Assembly: GCA_016801885.1 (NCBI GenBank)
Contig: CM028886.1
Span: 15,314,366 to 15,378,365, forward strand
Source: Toxotes chatareus
Lineage: Eukaryota > Chordata > Actinopteri > Toxotidae
Direction of reading: 5' to 3'
DNA: 64,000 nucleotides
This document shows, piece after piece, positions 1-12,335 of the stretch. Position 1 is the first letter of the stretch, and each line of letters starts with the position of its first letter. The notes beneath the pieces are model-generated. The model saw only the letters and a program-made list of their open reading frames with translations. It did no database searches and had not been told where the DNA came from. A program made the position numbers and the translations under genes.

Positions 1-3000
1 TTTTTCCAAACCTGCTTTTGTTTCATTATTTCTTGTGTTGATGACATTTCTAACTGTATAGCTCAGTGATCTTCTGCACCATCTGACCCCTCTGCAGATT
101 TACTCTGGACTATTGACATGGACTGGACTAATCTCACACACACTTCCAAGTCATTCAGTTATGGGAAATCTGAGCATCAGGCTGTATAAAGAAAAATGAG
201 ACCATCACTACCTTTCATCCTCTTATCTGTCCACTTATTCATCTGTCTTTGCATTCACATGTACGGTGATTGGCTCCACAACTAACCTTCACATTGCCTC
301 TGTTCATTCAACTGTCCACCGAGTCCTCTGTGTGTGTTACATTAGAAGGAAATTAGAAGCCGTCACACACACAGAAACTCGAGAGCGACAGCCTGCTTGA
401 CATTTTTGCCTGAGGGAAAGATCAAAAAGAAAGAGATTCAGTAAAACATTTAAGCCTCCAGTGATTCAACCAATAAAAATGTGTTTCTCTAACTGAATAA
501 GAACTAACAATACTTTGACACACAACTTGCACTGATTGTAGAATTTTCCTTGTTTTAAATTTAATTATACAAAGTTGTCTTTGTTATAACAAATATGTCC
601 CAGATAGCAATGATGTTGTTTGGAGGAGTTGTGAGCATTTTTTTTATTAGCGTATTGTGTTCTATTCATGGGCCCTCAGAGAGGAATGTCTTGATACATC
701 GTGCTGCAGCTCGGTGCATTCAAAATCAGTCACACTGCCAAAGTTAGGAGTCCAATTCCAACTGGGGCCAACACACTAAAAATGTACACACTCTGAGAAG
801 CCAGGGATGAAAGCGTTCACCAAGTGGCATATATTATGAGATCATATTAAGGTTTAAAAAGCCCAGTTGGTCCAATTAAAGCAACACCAATGCAGGCAGC
901 ACAAGCCAAGATCAAGTAATTAATACACGTAAAAAATCTCTCTCATGACAGTGACAGCAGCCAAAATAAGGAAGTTGTGGAGAAATATTAGGTACGTTGA
1001 AAGTAGTTAGGTTGTGCTGTGGTTTCACTCACAGTTTTAGACAAGGAGGAGGAAAACACGTTTCACTCATTTCTATCCTCGCTCTGCTCTTCATTTCACT
1101 GTTTCTTTGATAGCGATTGAATGGGATAGAAATTAATTCAGAGACCAAACTGGATTTAAACAAGCAAATGCCATCCCACAGATGGGACATAGTACAAACA
1201 TTTTATAGGTGTGAACAGTACTTTGTTTCTATACTTTGATCATTAATATGCCCTCATTTCAAATGGGTCTACAATTGCATGTAGAATACTTAAAGGTTAT
1301 TACTCTCAAAACTCTGCTGGAAAAATAATCTTCTCTCAAAATTAAAACCAAAATTAACCACCTTAACGCTGGGTTGTGTTAAAGATATAGTTTCAGGCTA
1401 TTATATAATTATATTTTTATATCCTTTTTTAGTATGTCATACTTTATATCATGACAGAGCAAATAATGTAATACCAGAAAAATGAAACTATGAACTGGAA
1501 CACAATATTCTTTTGAGTTTAATTAGCTTTTTGACACAGAGCGCCAATAAGCGTGACTACTGCCTTGATTAAATAAAGGTTATCAGTGTTATCACATGTG
1601 GGAAATAAGGAGTCTTTTTGAATATTACCCAGAAAAGAAAAGAAAAGAAAAGACTTACACAGATGAAGAAAAGGAATGTTTCAGTGCTTACTCAGGTTGA
1701 TGGACTGAATGCCTCTGGGGCATGATTACTGTGTTTTCAAGTGAATTGTCTCCTGTCCTCCACTTCCCTCCCCACAGGCGAGGCGCTCAGGACAAGTCAC
1801 AGCAAGCTCAAATGTTAGCCACCTGCCAAATGCTTCTTGGACTGTGGCTGCCAGCTCTGTGAATTTGGCTAGTTAATCTGGCAGGAAGTCACCTTTGTTC
1901 AATGAACAATTCCTTTTCAAAACTTATTTTACCAACTAAATGGTGGAAGAGGAAGAATGAAAGCATTTGATACAGTGTGGGTGATGGAAAGGCTGTTTTT
2001 CAGGATGTGATTACGATGCAAGTCATGACCAAGGGAATTCTAATTTCCTTTTACTTTTGCTTCATTTGATATGCAGTGACTTCACCCGTGCATGTACTGC
2101 GTCCTTGCTTTTATCCATATTGCTTGTTGGAGCATGGTATCATGGTGTAGATTAATGGACAACGTAGGACAGGAAATGGCTGTACTTAGACACAGGGGTG
2201 ATTACAGCCGAATGCTAACATCAGCCGCTGATGTTTAGCAGGTATCGTGTTTACCTTCTTCACCATCTTAGTTTGTTGCTGAGGATGATGGGAATGCCCT
2301 TAGTTTTGTAGGAGTTTGATCATAAACCAAAGCATTGGATAAATTAAAAAGTTGACCTGATGATGGCGTTAGATGAAAGGTTAAGAGATTATCAAACTCA
2401 TTGCAGTTCATCCTGAGTGCGTGTAGACTGTAGACTGCTCTAGTGAACATACAGTGCATGTCAAAGATACCTTTGATCATAGGTACTTAAGCAGCTGCCT
2501 GTGGCCTTGAATGAGTTTTAAATAAATAACGGTGTTTTCTTGAATAAATCACCTCCATCCGTGTGTCCCACCTTGAAAAGCTGCATAATGTGCCATGACC
2601 TTAAGAGCTGTCAGGTTACCAGCACTCTGGGAACGGCAAGCCTGGGACCAGGTGACAAGCCGGCTAATAACTGAGACTAGTTGGACTAATCAGTAGGCTG
2701 CGGTCACTTCAGACTACTGCTGCCCTCATATTAACCTGCTGCTTGTTATTAACACTGAGCTCAAGAGCAGAATGAGTGTGTGTGTGTGTGTCCAGTGGAA
2801 AAAAGGTTGAAATTCACAGCATGAGGTGTTTCTCTGTGCGTCTCAGTTCAGTATGTACGCCCTTGTATCTGTCAACTCTATTTGAACTTGTCCAGGTCTT
2901 TTGCTTGAGCTTATAAGACAAACAAACCATGTTTCTTCTGCTGGTTTAAATGCAGCTCATTGTGTGTGTGAATGACACAGTGATCTCGGTTGTCTGTCAC

Positions 3001-4848
3001 TGTGACAGAGTGCTAAGCTCCATGCCTCGGGTTATCTCTGCGTCTTAAAAATGTAGGGCAGGGGGCTTCAGGTGTGTGTGTGTGTGTGTGTGTTTATGCG
3101 TGAAAGGGGAACTGAACAAAAAGTGGGGAGGTCTTTGTTTAAATGTAATATTAAGTGTGTTTGCATATTGCAGATTTTTGTCGCTGTGTACTCGTGTGTG
3201 TGCAAGAATGTGACTCCACAAGAAGAATCAAGCTTCACTTTCTCAAACTGCATGAGGTTGCATTTTTTTCTGGTACATTTTATTTTACTTTACATTTTAT
3301 ACTTTTTCATATTAATAACAGTTTCACTGCTCTCTCCCTCTTGCTGATTGATGCTATGCAGTAAACAGTCATCTTTCTCCCACTTCAAGCTTAAACGTGC
3401 TCTAAACACCAGTGAGGGGGTTCCTGTTTCCTGGGAGAAATCCTCCGCTACACAGGAAACAATGCTTTCTGCAGCATGTTTGTCAAAGCAACTATGGTGA
3501 TCTTATTTGTAATAATTACAGGAAGGTAGAGGAAATTCTAGAGACTGCGGTGGAGTTTGATCATTTTTATTATTGCAATATGCTGGTCCAGTGTAAACAT
3601 GGAATATTAAACACCAGTGGAAAGACTGCTTATCACCAAAGATGTGACCAAACTCTACTCAAACTTGTAGACTGCTGCTCAGTTCTCCAAAAGTGTTAAA
3701 AAAATAACTTATGTGAAAAGTTATGTGCATACAGCTTCATTTAAAAGAAAAAAAGAAGAAATTGGGTTTTGGGCGGATAACACTTCCCTAAACCTTCTCA
3801 ACATCGGGCCAGCAATAATTGGCTGTCAGGGTTTTTACTTTTTATCCGTACTGTCTCGTCTCGCCACAAAATCTCCCGATTCTGAATCATTCAGGTTTTA
3901 CAAATGTGAAATCTTATCTAAAATGCACACATTTTTCTATCTTCTTAGGTGTATTTCTTACGTACCCCTACTCCAAATTTTTTCTAGTTTGTATGCAGAT
4001 CTGTGAGTCAGGAATCAAGAATCAGAGTTTTGTGCTCAGATCTGATGAATTTACTTAAGTATGAAACTGTTCTTGTTAACCACAGAGTACCTGCAGAAGA
4101 GTACCTGCAATAAACTGATGTTTGTTGCAGTGTGGTGACTTTAAAAACTTTGTGAAGCTTCACAGTTGGACCATATGGTGCTGAGCTAAATGACCTGTGG
4201 ATCAACTCTACCATGTGACTGATGCATTTATTCAACAGAGCCACAGTTGGGATGGACAGATACACAGAAGGAGGATGAACAGATTAGGAGTGGGGTGAAA
4301 GAAAATGGGACAGATAAAGAGGAGAACAGATAGAGGACATCAAGAGAAATGAGCAGATGACACAAAAAAGAAAGAAAGGAGAAAAAAAAAGGGACATGTG
4401 CGGAGGACAGCATCATAGTTCATCCACCGGGCAGGTCTTTAGGTCTGTTGGGAGTCTGTAGCGAGCAGCTGTCAATCATAATCCACTTGGGACTGCAGCG
4501 TCTCAGAGTACAGAGCTAATGCAAAAGCGATCAAACACATAAGCTTTCAAATAACCTGCAGTTTCAGCCATGCACACTCCAACTTTACAGTTTTTTTTTC
4601 CGAGAGCACAACTAGCTGAGCTAAATTAAATATGACCTTATGTTATTCACAACAAAGATAACACAGTTACTCAGACATTTGCCATTTAATGTGACATTGG
4701 TTTGTTTTCAGAAAGACGCATTGCCATGTCCTGCTATTTATTTTATTCATTAGCTCATTAATTTTATCGGATCTCAGAGTACAGTAAAAAGTTGAAAGTG
4801 TCATTAGTTTTGCAGGTATTTTGTTGTTAGAAATTAAAATTAAGTTAA
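1..4848. other. Upstream non-genic sequence
   Basis: I see no supportable gene here. Open frames are short, lack recognisable protein motifs and often run through TG repeats, for example 3072-3093. There is an AAAAG run near 1633-1652. Two AATAAA-type signals lie near 2520-2545, but no coding sequence precedes them, so a 3' UTR of a neighbouring gene can be neither shown nor excluded. Confidence 0.6.
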
Positions 4849-5235
4849 GGAATCACCAAAGTTATTAAAATGAATCCTAAGGGGAACTTGAATGTGTGAA
4901 TCAAATGTCATCCAATGGATGTGCAGACCCGACACTTAAAACTACAAATGTCAAACCTCATAGTGGTGCTGAGGGAAAAGTCAGGAGGAGGTCGCCATAG
5001 ACATATACATCCCATGGGCGCCATGATTATTCAAATTTAATAGCAATCCATCCAAAAATTGTTGTGATATTTCACCCAAAAACAAAAACTGCTGGAGGAA
5101 AAGTCAAGGGATCACCAAAGTAATTTGACTTTATTGTCTGGGGACCATGAATGTCTGTGCAAAATTTTATCCATCACATAGTTGTTGAGTTGTTGAGACT
5201 GAGCAATGTTGTCATCCACACTGCTTTGGATGGTT
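4849..5235 (+). mobile_element. Degenerate fish interspersed repeat (retroelement-tail type), copy 1
   Basis: The block has two related internal units: 'ATCACCAAAGT' occurs at about 4851 and again at 5110, and 'AAAGTCA' plus a 'GGGACCATGAATGTCTG' phrase recur in the order typical of a repeat family I recognise as very common in percomorph genomes. It includes the 'ATCCATC...GTTGTTGAG' phrase. A second copy lies in intron 2 at 12075-12335. The exact family name is not certain to me, and the copy is old and non-coding. Confidence 0.6.
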
Positions 5236-5869
5236 AAAAAGAAAAGAAAGGCTGACTTTAGAAATTATGTCTTGAGACGACAGCTGCATGGACTGTGCAA
5301 AAGTGGTGCAGCTCAGAATGGTAGTCGTGACATTTAATTACGTATAGGTCTTGGACAATCAATTTCATTTATTCAATTCAGTTATTATGAATCTCTTGCT
5401 GAGCAAAATCTGTTCACATGGCAGTTTTCAATAAATGTCTATAAAGTGACAATAGCTGCACAACCAAAGACTGCTCTAATTAAACAGGACTATCATATCA
5501 GAAGACAGCCAAAATGAACTGATGTCTAAAAATATAATCATATTATTATACTTATTGTTATTGAGGTAGACCTGATCATTTATCTTGATCTAGTTTTTGA
5601 AGTCATAACATCCAGCCACTCACTGTGTGTAGTGGCGTCTGCATGTGGCGTGTTTGTTTGGTGTGTGGTCTGTCGCAAACGGGCAACAGATGAAGGAGAA
5701 AGAGGATGACAGGGGGACAGGAAGGGAGGAAGAGGCTGATGGAAAAAAAGAGGGGGAAGCAGGGAGGCGGATGGGGAATCCTTATCCTCTTGATTATAGT
5801 GTTTATGGCATCTGGACAGTTGTTTAGCTAAGGCGTGCAAGTGTGTGTGCGCGTGTTGAGAGCGTTTGA

Positions 5870-5905
<36 letters not shown>

Positions 5906-6159
5906 TGCCTCAGGGACACACCTGGAGTGTAGCTATTCGGCGTTTCAACTCAGCCAGCCACTGGCACAATTCACCAGCCTCTGTTTCTCATGACTCCCAT
6001 TCCTCCCCCCCTCAGGGCAAGTCACAAAGTCTCTTCAGCAGCAGAGGAGCCGAGTGTATAAACAGGATTACAAAGTGCACTCAAGTCTTTTTTTTCTCAG
6101 CCTGACAGAAGAAAGTGCTGGTGCTGACCGATCCATTATAATGCTCATCTTAGTGTGAA
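5236..6159. other. Upstream non-genic sequence with TG microsatellite
   Basis: No gene seen. A TG tract lies at 5871-5903. Predicted short frames on both strands read through purine-rich or TG-rich DNA and have no family resemblance. Confidence 0.55.
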
Positions 6160-6545
6160 ATAAAGGAATAGTTTGTCATTTTGAAAGAAAATGAAAGAAA
6201 ATTTCTTGCAGAGAGATAGATAAAAAGATTGATACCACTCTCATATCTGTCCATTTAAAGATGGCGCTACAACCAGGAGATGGCTAGCTTAGCGTAGCAT
6301 AAAGAATGGAAACTGAAGGAAATTCACCAAACTCATTTAACTCACCATAAAACACATGATGGGGCTTTTTTGGTTTGTTTGTTTTTACTTTTATTCAGAG
6401 CCAGGCCAGCGGTTTCCCCCATTTTCAGTCTTTATGCTAACCTAAGCTAATCACAGGTTGCCTTTAGCTTTACATTTAAGGGACAAACACAGGTGTGTTA
6501 TCAATCCTCCCATCTCACTCTCAACAAGAATGTGAACTGTGAACT
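6160..6545. mobile_element. Foldback (long inverted repeat) non-autonomous element, copy 1
   Basis: The left arm reads 'TAAAGGAATAGTTTGTCATT', then 'TTGCAGAGAGATAGAT' and 'GCTAGCTTAGCGTAGCATAA'. The right part carries the mirror phrases 'TTTATGCTAACCTAAGCTAA' and 'CCCATCTCACTCTCAACAAG'. These are inverted complements at the expected spacing, so the element folds back on itself. The outermost right end is eroded. It is a short, non-coding member of a palindromic DNA-element family that I recognise as abundant in percomorph fish. A second copy is at 21936-22465. Confidence 0.65.
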
Positions 6546-7099
6546 GCTGATTTAAAAAGACCAGCTGATTGATTTCCTTCATAGGCTATAATATGCTGTT
6601 CAACACACTCGATAATTTCATAGCCATAAAGCCCCTGGTTTCAACCATCTAGAGCCTACGAGTTTTTATAAACATAACTAAATTTAATACACATTGAAAT
6701 AACCTCATATATGCTTATAGACAGAATCAGAATCAAATTTTCTAAATCTGGGTAAAATGATTTTCTTGTCTTAAGAAATCTCCTGAAGCAGGAAAAATGT
6801 TCAACTGGTGAGTTAGGCATATTTTAAGATCATTTCATTATAAAGGTAGCCTACAGGATTATTGTTATTGTTTTTGTATTGGAAACATTCAAAGTGATCT
6901 TTTGCCATTATGGGTCCATCCGAACGTTCCCAGTTGGAAAGAAATTGTTCAAAAATGACTTATTTAGATATGGCCTTTTTTTTTTTTTTTTTTTTTTGCA
7001 ACTGAGAGAAACTGTGAACTTGAAATGTTCCATATGGCTTTTATAACTATATTGGGTGTTTCTTTTGTAACTCCAACTTTAAGCTGAGGTGAAAACCTG
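6546..7099. other. Proximal upstream sequence
   Basis: AT-rich sequence with a T tract at about 6977-6997. No gene or clear regulatory motif is seen. Confidence 0.5.
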
Positions 7100-7411
7100 T
7101 GTCATTGTGCCTTTAACATCAAAGCTGGCGGCACAGCGGGGCACAGCCAGGCACCTGCTCCGAGCGCACAGAGCCATTTTCAGCCGGACTTTTTTTTTCT
7201 TTCTTTCTACCAATCAAACACACTATTGGAAAAACGAATTTCAGAAATCACCATGTGGCCCCTTTAAAGTCACAGATTCCGTATATGTCCCCCCCACAAG
7301 TCCCGTCGTGATCGCGGAGGCACACCTAAAGGGCCCCGGTGGGCTGGAGCCGATTTGAAACCTGCAGGTTGGCAGCGGAGGTTTTTGCGCAGCGGCACTG
7401 GGTTTTCACAT

Positions 7412-7460
7412 CCTCTCTCTCTCTCTCTCTTTCTGTCTCTCTCTCTCTCTCTCTCTCTCT
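7412..7460. repeat. (CT)n microsatellite in the promoter region
   Basis: A 49-base, nearly uninterrupted CT run about 230-280 bp upstream of the TATA-like box. GA/CT tracts at this position can act as promoter elements or form triplex DNA; here that is only a possibility. Confidence 0.85.
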
Positions 7461-7688
7461 GTGTCTGAGATGAACCGGGGCGAAGGAAAGGGTTGGGACA
7501 GGGAGGAATAGCCGGAGGGAGGGATGGCTGAATAACGAGGAGAGAAACACCCACTCCGGACTGACCGAATTGTATCCGGAGAGAAGGAGTGAGAAAAAGA
7601 TAGAGAGAAGGAGAGAAAGAGTGAGAAGGAAGAGGGACCTTTTGGGAGGCAGCAGCAGTCTTTGGTATTCAGAGGATTTCCTTTGGGG

Positions 7689-7696
7689 ATAAAAGG
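7689..7696 (+). promoter_or_regulatory. TATA-like box
   Basis: The sequence GGGATAAAAGGACG matches a TATA box with GC-rich flanks. It would place transcription start near 7718-7740, upstream of a good splice donor at 7961. No other TATA-like site in this region has both GC flanks and a suitable downstream donor. Confidence 0.35.
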
Positions 7697-7719
7697 ACGC
7701 TTTGAATTGATGACTGAAG

Positions 7720-7960
7720 AGGTATGAAAGGCGAATTCATTCATAGTGCGTGTGTTTGAGTGAGTCCGGTCTCAGGTGTGCGCCGCTGGAGTGTTTGAAG
7801 GCAACGAGTTAATCTGAATTAATCTGAATGAATTGACCCACATCTGGTTTAGAAAATAAACAAACCAAAAAACCAACTTGATTGGACACTATTCAGCAGC
7901 ACTTTGACATTATCAAGGAAGACAAATCTTGGCTGCGGTCGGTGAATCAAACTTGAGCAG
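7720..7960 (+). other. col14a1: Inferred 5' UTR exon 1 of col14a1
   Basis: The coding sequence starts 22 bases inside an exon that opens with a splice acceptor at 9484, so at least one upstream non-coding exon must exist. The best donor is GAGCAG|GTGGGA with the exon ending at 7960. A second candidate, GAAGAG|GTATGA ending at 7721, would imply a start further upstream. The exon start is a guess from the TATA-like box. Confidence 0.35.
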
Positions 7961-9484
7961 GTGGGAAATAATCGTTGAGAAACATTTTTTAAAAAAATTT
8001 AGATTTTAATGAGCTAAACATGAATTTTCCCCAGAATAAAATAAGTATCATATGTCTTTTCCTTCAGCCCTCTAAAATGTGGTTCTTTTAAAACAGTCGT
8101 GGATGGTGCGTGCGTGCTGAGGTCGTCTGCGGTCGTGTACTGTAATCAGTTGCATTCGAGAGTGTGCAAAACTGTCCTCCACAAAACAGCATAAAAAGCA
8201 GCGTGTACAGACTGCTTAATTTTAATGAGGGCGGCGCCTTAACCCTGGTTTTCATTAACCAATTAACTAGTTGCAAAATTGCCCTTTGGCTCGCAAGAGG
8301 CAGTAACATTACGCAAACTGAAGAAAGGATAAACTTTTGGCTTAATGTGAGTGATGTTATATCATAAGGCTGAGAGAGAGAGAGAGAGAGTGTAATTCTA
8401 ATAATCTCATTTTAGTGAGATTAACTCTCATTTGTGTATGTGTATGCTTGGATTTTTCTCTGTGTGTCTGTGTTAGAAAGAGACTAAGAGAGGTAATCAT
8501 TTCTTTTTTCATTTCCCTCTTCATGTCCTGAGGCTGATCTATGAAAAAAGAAAAAAAAAATCAGTGGTATTTAGTGGAATATCTTGTGCTTATTAATATG
8601 CACTGTCATTTTTCTGTCCTTTTGACACTGTCTGAATTGAAGGAGCTGCCTATTCTTCCAATGCCATCGGGTTACCTCTACATCAGAGAATGATTCAATC
8701 TTGAAACAACTTTTGTTGCACTTGCTGTTTTATTCATAGGACTCTCAGAAAGGTGTGTGTGTGTGTGTATTTCCCCAGGAGAGAAGTGATAAGATGTCTG
8801 TGTCCGTCCACTGTGTGTAATAATGAGTGGGAGACTGGAGGGGACATGGAGAGGTGGAGGACGAGGAGGAGAGGGTCAGGAGAGAACGAGAGGGAGGGAA
8901 TGTGAAGGAGAGGGTGCAGAGAACAAGAAGTGAGGGGTTAAAGGAGGAGATGAGATAGAGGAGGAGATGAGCTGTTGTGTTTGCTCTTGTGGTCGGACAA
9001 TGGCACTCATGAAATGTTCCCTCTCTGCACTGTCAATCAAACTTCTCTCTCCCTGTCTGTCTGCCATTCTGTCAGTCATCCATCCTTTTTTTCTGCCAGC
9101 CCCTTTTTCTCCTCTCTTATCTTTTCTTCTCTTCTCTTCTATTCTTTTCTTCTTCTCTTGAACAAAGTCCTCCACTATTTTGCCCTCGGCTTGTTCTGTG
9201 TAGGCGGGAGGCTCGGCCGCTGCTCTGCGGTCAGTCTAGACTGTTAGGCTACTGCTTTGTAATAGTATCAAAGTGGATATTAGACAGGAGTAACTGATTC
9301 CAGATCAGTGCACTGGGGCCGTGTGGGAAACGTGGGTCTTCTTGACCCAAAGAGCCTCTCTGCAGCTGAATGGCATTCCTGGTGTCACTGAAAACCCCCT
9401 TTTCTTTCTGCCTTACTTTCTCCTTACTTTTCCTCTTTGCTTTGCTTTCATTTTCTCAGTGAGTTTTTTCCTCTCTCTGTGCAG
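7961..9484 (+). other. Intron 1 (5' UTR intron)
   Basis: Ends in a CTCTCTCTGTGCAG acceptor. It holds a GA repeat at about 8372-8390, a TG tract near 8754-8769 and a purine-rich block at 8820-8965. No embedded gene is seen. Confidence 0.5.
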
Positions 9485-9506
9485 GTCTAGACTGCTGGTT
9501 GTGAGG

Positions 9507-9600
9507 ATGTTGTCAACAAGGCAGATCAGGTGGTGTTTGTGGGCTCCACTGGTGTTACTGGCCCTAGTTTCCAGTTTCCCCAGCAAGGCACAGGGTCAAG
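9507..9600 (+). CDS. col14a1: col14a1 coding exon 1: signal peptide (residues 1-31)
   Basis: The exon begins at 9485 after a GTGCAG acceptor and has 22 bases of 5' UTR before the ATG at 9507. The ATG has A/G-rich context (GTGAGGATGT). It encodes a classical secretion signal: basic N-region (STRQIR), a hydrophobic core of about 15 residues (APLVLLALVSSF) and a polar end (SKAQGQG), with likely cleavage near the Ala-Gln-Gly stretch. It ends at CAAG|GTAAGT with one base carried, so the next codon is Val. Vertebrate COL14A1 likewise has its signal peptide in a separate exon ahead of FN3-1. Confidence 0.9.
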
Positions 9601-10799
9601 GTAAGTACTTTGTCCTCCTTTATGTTCTTTTCTTTCTCCTCTCTCTGCTTCTCACCCTCCCATCCCACTTCCAGCCCCTCCTCCTATCTTTCTCTTCCCT
9701 CTGAGCAAGCTCCTTTTCCCCTTATCCATCCCATCCAAGTTTTCTTTGCCTTTAGGTGTTCCTCCACTTCCCACCTTGGCCATTCAACCTCCTCCCATCT
9801 GTTCATTTCATCACTCTTCTCTCCTTCCTTCCCTCAAGCCTCACCGCTCTGACCTTGCCTGTCTCCATAGCCTTCTCCATTCCCTCCCCTGACCTCTCTG
9901 TATGTCTTCTTCTACCCCCATTTGCACATCATTCCTTCTTCTGTCTCCTCCCTTTGATGTGCAGAAAAAATCCAATCAGATTACATCACGCTCATGATCA
10001 TATCACTCCATATCATTATGCCATTTCACTGTGGCAGCGTGGCGACGCTCGCAACCCTGCCGCCGATGCTGCCACGCTTCAGAGGAGTTTTAATAAATGT
10101 GTTATAATGTGTTGTAATGGTGCGCTTCAAGCCGTGATGATTTGCTGCGCAATGTGCAGCACAATATATAACGCTCTACTGTGCTTCGCAATCAACCTCA
10201 CCTCAGCAAACCTGATTTAATCAAACTGAGTCGCATCAAAAAAGCGGGCTGTTGTCTGTTCTCTGCAATGTTTTTGGTCATGGGTGTCAGAAATCTGGAT
10301 GCACTCTTAACAAGAAACACACATTTGAGTTCCAGTTGAACATACTGTATGTTAATATGTCATTATGTGGCCATATTAGCATATCATGTGTTAAAATGTG
10401 ACAGATGTGTGTTTTCCTGAATGAGGCATCCTGACACACTCCTCTTCTTCCTTAATATCTTTTAATGCAGTAACTTTATTGGACTCAGACCTGAAGCCAA
10501 ACCACACACTAATCTTTTCCTGTCCCTTGAGCAGGACCAGGGGTTCAGGTGATTTAGGTGATAGATGCTGAATCTTATTATTTCCGCCACAATTTTTGAC
10601 AGCGAAAGTACAGCTTACTTCAACAAAATGGATCCTGCATGTGCAACTACGTGAGTGAGTGTGTGTGTGTGTTGTTTGTGAGTTCACTGGAGTGTGTGTT
10701 TGCTATTGGCAGCCTATGAAGCGCAGAGGTAGTTATCTGGATAGAGATCATATGAAAATGACCTCAAGGGCCACTTAAACATTTAGCTGACCGTGCTTT

Positions 10800-10801
<2 letters not shown>

Positions 10802-10863
<62 letters not shown>
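10802..10863. repeat. (TG)n microsatellite
   Basis: About 31 perfect TG units. A methionine-started frame through it encodes only alternating Cys-Val. Confidence 0.95.
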
Positions 10864-10866
<3 letters not shown>

Positions 10867-12074
10867 GCTCACATTCCTTCCAGGATGTGGGGTTAGAGGA
10901 GCAGGGAAGTGGCAGGTCTTGGTTAAAGGGACACTACACAGACAAGTCAAATAAGGATTTTTTTTTTCTTTTGCTGAAGTTGTTTAAAATTAATAATCCA
11001 CATATAATACAAGCCTTTTATTGATCTGTTTTTACAGCTAAATTAAAAGAGAAATTCCATTCTAAAAATAATAAATTTTATTACAGTGATCTTCTAGTTT
11101 TTGTTCCAGATCCATTTTGTTCTGCTGCTTTTTTTTAAAAAAAAATTTGATTACGTTGAATTTAAAGGAACTTTGTTTTCTTCAGTCTTTCTCAGACCCT
11201 CTTTCAGTTCTCACTCTTTGCTTTTCCCCTCTTTCTTTCTCCTATACTCCCTCCCTTTATTCTTCTTGCTCTGTTTCTCCTCAGTTATTTTTCTCATCCG
11301 TTTCCTCCCTTCTCTTGTTTTCCCTAAGACGTTTTTTTTTTCCACTTTTCATCAGCAGTCCTGTAGGTCATGTTTTTCATTGCGTGCAGATAGAAAGGAG
11401 AGGTGAGACAGAAGTGTGACAGCATAAATTAGGCTGGGATTTGATCCCAGTGACTCACGGCAGAACATGGATGACCTCCCAAATACTATGGGTGCATGCC
11501 CTGCTCAATCCCTTCATTAGGGAGCATGTGATAGCCATTAATTTCTGCCCAGTCTGTCCCTGTAAGCTGCAACATCTGGTCAGAGGGGATTTGAGCTTAA
11601 GGATTAGTGTGTGTTCTACCCATGGAGGCTGTTTGTATATACAACACAAATGTCTGGATATTGTCGGGAACTCCCACAAACAAAGAGTGGGTGAGTCCAA
11701 AAAGGCTTTTTCCCTGCAAGAAATGAAGCAGATGATCTGGTGTTTAGACCAAATAAGCCATATTTAAAGATGTTTTACTCCATTCGTTCATTATTACCTT
11801 ATATTGAAGAAAGTATAAATTTTTTATTGTTGCATGATTTTTTTTCAATGATCAGTTGAAAGTTTTACTGTAACAGTTTTACTGAAGTGAAATTTAGTGA
11901 AACCACCAAAATAACATGCCAATGCACAAATGGAAATACTGTAAACTTAACTTGGTAGTCTGTAACATTGCCCCCTACAAAATATATGTTTATATAGTCC
12001 AAATTTACTTTGCTAAATATGTAGTACTACAGTACATTTTACTGTAGTAAGTGTGACTCTCTTAAGTCAAAAGT

Positions 12075-12203
12075 CAACATTCAGCCTGTAGATGATGCCT
12101 CAAGAAAAGGAGATCAGCGGATCAACAAAGTAATTTGAATTTGTCCAGGAATAAATTTAACAAATTTCATGGCAAGCCAACAAATAGTTGTCAAGATATT
12201 ACA

Positions 12204-12238
<35 letters not shown>

Positions 12239-12335
12239 ATGAAAATGTGGGAAATCACCATAAACATTAGGATTCATCCTCAGGGGACAGTTGTTGTCTG
12301 TACAAAATTGTCGTTTTTGAGATGGTCCAGTTTAT
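12075..12335 (+). mobile_element. Degenerate fish interspersed repeat, copy 2
   Basis: It shares phrases with the 4849-5235 copy: 'GATCAGCGGATCAACAAAGT', 'AAATTTCATGGCAAGCCAAC' with 'AATAGTTGTCAAGATATT', and 'AGGATTCATCCTCAGGGGAC' followed by 'GTCTGTACAAAATTG'. A 30-base A tract at 12207-12236 splits it at the point where the two internal units meet. No coding capacity. Confidence 0.55.
12207..12236. repeat. Poly(A) tract inside an interspersed repeat
   Basis: Thirty consecutive A bases, consistent with slippage-driven growth of a repeat-internal A run. Confidence 0.9.

Larger units (their letters stand above)
7100..7719 (+). promoter_or_regulatory. col14a1: Probable col14a1 promoter region
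   Basis: This is the most GC- and CpG-rich stretch upstream of the start codon (for example 7123-7180 and 7300-7400). It contains a CCAAT box at 7210-7214, a nearly pure CT tract at 7412-7460 (GA repeat on the other strand) and purine-rich DNA at 7560-7640. A TATA-like box follows at 7689-7696. Position, base composition and distance to the first coding exon fit a promoter; no transcript data are available here, so the role is inferred. Confidence 0.45.

Noticed and set aside
2516..2550. AATAAA-type signals suggesting the 3' end of an upstream gene
   Set aside because: No coding exon or terminal frame precedes them. In AT-rich DNA such hexamers are common.
7406..7744. 112-codon reverse frame over the promoter region
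   Set aside because: It reads through the CT/GA tract, giving Arg-Glu repeats. It overlaps the likely transcription start on the other strand.
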